From positions 124,001-188,000 of the forward strand of contig NZ_SMFN01000001.1 of assembly GCF_004349135.1 (NCBI RefSeq): a stretch of DNA of 64,000 bases, given 5' to 3'. Positions 61,252 through 64,000 of this stretch are shown here, in pieces; the first letter of the stretch is position 1; every line of letters starts with the position of its first letter. The notes beneath the pieces were generated by a model that worked only from the letters and a program-made list of their open reading frames with translations, was not told the DNA's origin and did not search any database. The translations under genes were made by a program, and so were the position numbers. The stretch comes from Flavobacterium sandaracinum. Lineage in GTDB: Bacteria; Bacteroidota; Bacteroidia; Flavobacteriales; Flavobacteriaceae.

Positions 61252-63480
61252 TCATAACACTAATAGTCCAAATTCTCGAAGCGTTTTAATTGGTTTAGAG
61301 AACCAGAATAATTCAAAGTCTTCCAACTGTGATTCAAAATCAGACTTAACTTCTTGGTAACTAATCGTTTTAGCATTGAAAACAGAAATCTTCAAGAGCA
61401 TTTCAACTAACCATTCTCCTTCATTTTTATTGGTTTGAATGGTAAAACTTTCTTTTTTATCATGAAAAGTGAATGTCATCATTTCCCAAGAATTCCCTTT
61501 TTTAGATTTCGTAAAATGTTCTACAAAAGTTTTTCCTCCTAACCAAACGATTTTGGCTGTAGGTTTGATGTTGAAATCATCCTCTTCTTGTAAAGCATCA
61601 TAAATAAAATCAGGCGAGATTTTAGTCTTTGGAATTTTAAATTCAAACCAATCCTGCAATTCATAATCAAAACAGATTCCGTGCATGAAGTTGAACAACG
61701 ATTTCTTCAGTCCAAAACTGAATTTATCGTGATCAATTCCTGTTTTATCCACATAATTAATGTCGTTATTGGCAAAAGTCCCAATAATATCTGTTTCCTT
61801 TACGACACCAAATTTTTCAGGATATAGGCCTACAGGACTGTGTGCTGTCATGGCAAATTGATGCCAAAAACCAGATTGCAATACGCCAACTTCAAACAAT
61901 TGACGCACCATTTCCAGACTGTCCACCGTTTCCTGAATGGTTTGCGTAGGATATCCGTACATCAAATACGCATGAACCATTACACCTGCTTCAGTGAAAT
62001 TCCGAGTCACTTTTGCGACTTGCTCAACAGTTACACCTTTGTCTATTAGTTTTAATAATCGATCCGAAGCGACTTCGAGACCACCAGAAACGGCAATACA
62101 ACCGGAAGCTTTTAAAAGCAAACACAAATCTTTGGTAAAACTTTTTTCAAATCGAATGTTGGTCCACCACGTGACTGCTAATTTCCTACGAAGGATTTCG
62201 AGAGCCAAAGCACGCATTAAAGCCGGAGGTGCAGCCTCATCAACAAAATGAAATCCGTTCTCGCCCGTTTGAGCAATCATTTCCTCCATTCTGTCGCACA
62301 ATAAATTGGCTGCAACGGGTTCATAGATTTTGATATAATCCAGAGAAATGTCGCAAAACGTACATTTCCCCCAATAACAACCGTGTGCCATGGTGAGTTT
62401 ATTCCAGCGACCATCACTCCACATCCGGTGCATTGGATTCACAATTTCGATAACCGAAATGTATTTATCCAAAAGCAAATCTGAATAATCAGGCGTGCCC
62501 ACTTGAGATTGTTTGTAATCTGGTTTTGTTGAATTGTTTTTGTAAACCACTTTTCCATCTTCCAACAGAAAGGTTCGTTTCAAAGGCATCTCGTCCCTCG
62601 ACTCCGCTCGGGATGACGCGCTTGAAGTGACAGCATTTATTAATTCTTCAATTGGTGTTTCTCCATCATCCAAAGTAATAAAATCAAAAAATTCAAAAAC
62701 ACGCACATCTGAAAGCGAACGCAGTTCTGTATTTGGGAAACCACCACCCATTGAAATTTTAATATTTGGATAATGCTTTTTGACCCATTGAGCAGAGCGA
62801 AAAGCAGCATATAGATTTCCCGGAAATGGAACAGAAATCAAAAATAATGTAGGTTGAATATTCTCTATTTTTTCTTTTAGAATCGAAAGAAGAATCTCAT
62901 CAATATAAGTTGGTTCTTGCTGTAAAGCTTCGTACAATTCGTCAAAAGAATTAGCGCTTCGACCCAAACGTTCTGCATAGCGGCTGAATCCAAAATTGGA
63001 ATCGACACATTCTACAATAAAATCCGAGATATCTTCAAGGTACAAAGTCGCTAAATGTTTTGCTTTATCCTGAGTTCCCATCGTTCCAAAAGCCCAATCC
63101 AATTCTTCCAATTGTGCAAATCGAGACGCTTCTGGCAAGAAATCTTCTTGACAAATTTGGAGTGCTAATGTTGGATTTTTTCCTTGTAAAAATGCAATTA
63201 CGGGATTGATGGTTTTTAGATACTCATCTTGTAAAGCGTAAATACGTTTTGAGTTATCTGAGATAGTTTCGCTTGGAACTTGAAACCTAAAACTTGAAAC
63301 CTGAAACAAATTTAAAAGTCCTTCTTTCGAAAACAATTTCAAAATCACTTCAATCCCTAAATCAGCCTGCACAGATTCAATTCCTTTTGTATTCAAAAAG
63401 CCTTTGATATAAGCGGTTGCCGGATACGGTGTGTTCAGTTGGGTAAAAGGCGGCGTGATGAGGAAAAGTTTGGTTTTCAA
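61252..63480 (-). CDS. B12-binding-type radical SAM protein with in-frame repeat insertions
   Basis: The 742-residue protein starts MKTKLFLITPPFTQLNTPYPATAYIKGFL, typical of the cobalamin-binding-like domain of BchE-type enzymes; a DxHxxG-like B12 motif was not seen clearly. The radical SAM cluster is C368-x4-C373-x2-C376 (AHGCYWGKCTFCDI), slightly wider than the usual CxxxCxxC. GGLEVASDRLLKLIDKGVTVEQV and AYLMYGYPTQTIQETVDSLEMVRQLFE follow. Two stretches look foreign: FQVSSFRFQVPS (about residues 58-69, from repeat DNA at 63276-63307) and SSASSRAESRDE (about 284-296, from repeat DNA at 62591-62631). It stays in frame, so it is probably expressed. Substrate unknown. Confidence 0.8.
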   Translation of the reverse strand: MKTKLFLITPPFTQLNTPYPATAYIKGFLNTKGIESVQADLGIEVILKLFSKEGLLNLFQVSSFRFQVPSETISDNSKRIYALQDEYLKTINPVIAFLQGKNPTLALQICQEDFLPEASRFAQLEELDWAFGTMGTQDKAKHLATLYLEDISDFIVECVDSNFGFSRYAERLGRSANSFDELYEALQQEPTYIDEILLSILKEKIENIQPTLFLISVPFPGNLYAAFRSAQWVKKHYPNIKISMGGGFPNTELRSLSDVRVFEFFDFITLDDGETPIEELINAVTSSASSRAESRDEMPLKRTFLLEDGKVVYKNNSTKPDYKQSQVGTPDYSDLLLDKYISVIEIVNPMHRMWSDGRWNKLTMAHGCYWGKCTFCDISLDYIKIYEPVAANLLCDRMEEMIAQTGENGFHFVDEAAPPALMRALALEILRRKLAVTWWTNIRFEKSFTKDLCLLLKASGCIAVSGGLEVASDRLLKLIDKGVTVEQVAKVTRNFTEAGVMVHAYLMYGYPTQTIQETVDSLEMVRQLFEVGVLQSGFWHQFAMTAHSPVGLYPEKFGVVKETDIIGTFANNDINYVDKTGIDHDKFSFGLKKSLFNFMHGICFDYELQDWFEFKIPKTKISPDFIYDALQEEDDFNIKPTAKIVWLGGKTFVEHFTKSKKGNSWEMMTFTFHDKKESFTIQTNKNEGEWLVEMLLKISVFNAKTISYQEVKSDFESQLEDFELFWFSKPIKTLREFGLLVL
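62591..62631. repeat. Interspersed repeat within a coding region
   Basis: A stretch CCCTCGACTCCGCTCGGGAT with flanking CTTGAAGTGAC is much richer in GC than its surroundings. It ends in the same GAAGTGAC core seen at 5450 and 5500. It lies inside the radical SAM gene and encodes SASSRAESRDE without breaking the frame. Confidence 0.6.
63276..63307. repeat. Short tandem repeat within a coding region
   Basis: Three near-copies of the unit ACTTGAAACCT (ACTTGAAACCT, AACTTGAAACC, TGAAAC) form a minisatellite in the 5' part of the radical SAM gene. It adds FQVSSFRFQVPS to the protein. Confidence 0.6.
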
Positions 63481-63496
63481 GTGGAATTATTTTGTG

Positions 63497-63504
63497 CAAA
63501 AATA
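63497..63504 (-). promoter_or_regulatory. Putative -7 element of the radical SAM gene (TATTTTTG)
   Basis: TATTTTTG on the minus strand (CAAAAATA on +) matches TAnnTTTG, 16 bp upstream of the ATG at 63480. Confidence 0.5.
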
Positions 63505-63593
63505 AAACTAAAAATTTGAGTTTAAGAGATTTTGTCAGAATAGTAAAAAAAGTATTTACACGATTTATTCAACCGATATAGAAAATCCAATTG

Positions 63594-63848
63594 CTATTTA
63601 TTTTTTTCTAAAAAATTAATTTTTAAATCTTTGATCAGTTCTGATGGTTCTACTTCAAGAGCGTGAGCAATTTTAAAGAATAAATTCATTGTCATTCCTT
63701 GGTTTTTATCAAAGATAAGACGCAAAGCCTTTTCGTCGCAACCAACTTTTTTTGCAAATTGAAGCTTATTCCCATTATGTTTTTCCATAAAGAGAATTCG
63801 AATTCTTTCGGTTAGGGTTTCCTTTATTTGATCTAGTTCACTTTGCAC
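63594..63848 (-). CDS. XRE-family helix-turn-helix regulator (controller-protein-like)
   Basis: This 84-residue protein starts with a helical N-terminus (MQSELDQIKETLTERIRILFMEKH). An HTH of Cro/CI type follows: NKLQFAKKVGCDEKALRLIFDKNQGMTMNLFFKIAHALEVEPSELI (about residues 27-72). No other domain. It is divergent from a gene starting at 63941 that looks like a DNA methyltransferase, with a perfect palindrome in the intergenic region. This arrangement is that of a controller protein of a restriction-modification system that times methylase and nuclease expression. The role is inferred from context. The XRE fold itself is clear. Confidence 0.8.
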   Translation of the reverse strand: MQSELDQIKETLTERIRILFMEKHNGNKLQFAKKVGCDEKALRLIFDKNQGMTMNLFFKIAHALEVEPSELIKDLKINFLEKNK

Positions 63849-63891
63849 TCGACAAATAAAATCAACCCTTGCAAATTAATTCATTTTACAA

Positions 63892-63909
63892 TTCGGAGTT
63901 TACTCCGAA
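63892..63909. promoter_or_regulatory. Palindromic operator candidate
   Basis: TTCGGAGT-TT-ACTCCGAA is a perfect 8-bp inverted repeat with a 2-bp spacer. It lies 44 bp from the XRE regulator start and 32 bp before the ATG at 63941, just upstream of the TATATTTG box. A homodimeric XRE protein could bind here to repress or activate one or both promoters. Confidence 0.65.
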
Positions 63910-63915
63910 AATATT

Positions 63916-63923
63916 TATATTTG
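63916..63923 (+). promoter_or_regulatory. Putative -7 element (TATATTTG)
   Basis: TATATTTG matches TAnnTTTG, 17 bp before the ATG at 63941. The palindrome 63892-63909 occupies the position of its -33 element. Confidence 0.55.
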
Positions 63924-63940
63924 GACAAAATCAATAACAA

Positions 63941-64000
63941 ATGCCCACACTAAATTGGATTGGTAAAGACAAAATCATCAATCACCACCAAGATGTTCCT
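63941..64000 (+). CDS. Probable DNA methyltransferase (type III Mod-like), N-terminal fragment cut by the window edge
   Basis: Only 20 codons are visible: M-P-T-L-N-W-I-G-K-D-K-I-I-N-H-H-Q-D-V-P. From family knowledge, MPTLNWIGK followed by NHH-x-VP is the usual beginning of large adenine-specific DNA methyltransferases of type III and related restriction-modification systems. The catalytic DPPY and FxGxG motifs would lie beyond the window. The XRE regulator upstream and the palindrome support a restriction-modification context. The call rests on 20 residues, so it is tentative. Confidence 0.6.
   Translation, partial: MPTLNWIGKDKIINHHQDVP

Overview
The window looks like a chromosomal segment of a Bacteroidota bacterium of the family Flavobacteriaceae, most likely Flavobacterium. 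The evidence is AT-rich DNA, promoters of the TAnnTTTG type with little Shine-Dalgarno signal, three cell-surface proteins with type IX secretion 'type B' C-termini, a SusC-like TonB-dependent receptor, 2TM-domain signalling proteins, a short eukaryote-like ProS, and interspersed repeats of a kind typical of flavobacterial genomes. Coding density is high. No CRISPR array, rRNA operon, prophage or complete insertion sequence was seen.

Layout. 1-1.5 kb: the tail of a heme A synthase, a CDP-alcohol phosphatidyltransferase and a CsbD stress protein. 1.6-7.7 kb (minus strand): TonB-dependent receptor, exported TPR-like protein, LytS-type histidine kinase fused to a 2TM domain, two further 2TM proteins and a LytTR response regulator. 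This resembles an outer-membrane uptake and sensing locus. 8-11.5 kb: sugar O-acetyltransferase, small exported protein, glyoxalase-fold protein, ClC channel and HPP-family membrane protein. 11.7-16.3 kb: pRiA4b ORF-3-like protein, a four-helix-bundle gene inside a small inverted-repeat cassette, NdpA-like nucleoid-associated protein and a large GAF protein. 16.3-23.3 kb: the most unusual block. It holds an HD-phosphohydrolase/Pycsar-effector fusion, divergent by only 19 bp from a 1244-residue phosphoesterase/kinase-like/Omp85-barrel lipoprotein, followed by a predicted beta-propeller lipoprotein and an orphan protein with a cryptic kinase-like motif set.

23.9-28 kb: PAS histidine kinase with an overlapping CheY-like regulator, then an ABC-2 exporter. 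28-37.8 kb: three tandem giant T9SS type B surface proteins. 38-44.4 kb: typA, a second paralogous PAS kinase/CheY pair, rpsT, three tRNA-Glu genes and proS. 44.5-53.2 kb: low-complexity lipoprotein, OmpP1/FadL protein, rimO, a small exported protein, an amidase lipoprotein, an OmpL-like porin and two small exported proteins. 53.3-57 kb: succinate-semialdehyde-type dehydrogenase and a CHASE4-like hybrid histidine kinase. 57.4-61.2 kb: a three-subunit biotin-dependent acyl-CoA (propionyl-CoA-type) carboxylase operon. 61.2-64 kb: a B12-binding-type radical SAM protein carrying two in-frame repeat insertions, then an XRE regulator divergent from the start of a probable DNA methyltransferase gene, with a perfect palindromic operator candidate between them.

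The best candidates for something undescribed are the HD-PycTM fusion with its divergent partner, the putative atypical kinase at 22.3-23.3 kb, the duplicated short kinase/receiver modules, and the regulator/palindrome/methyltransferase junction at the right edge. Family assignments were made by reading motifs. No database search was run.
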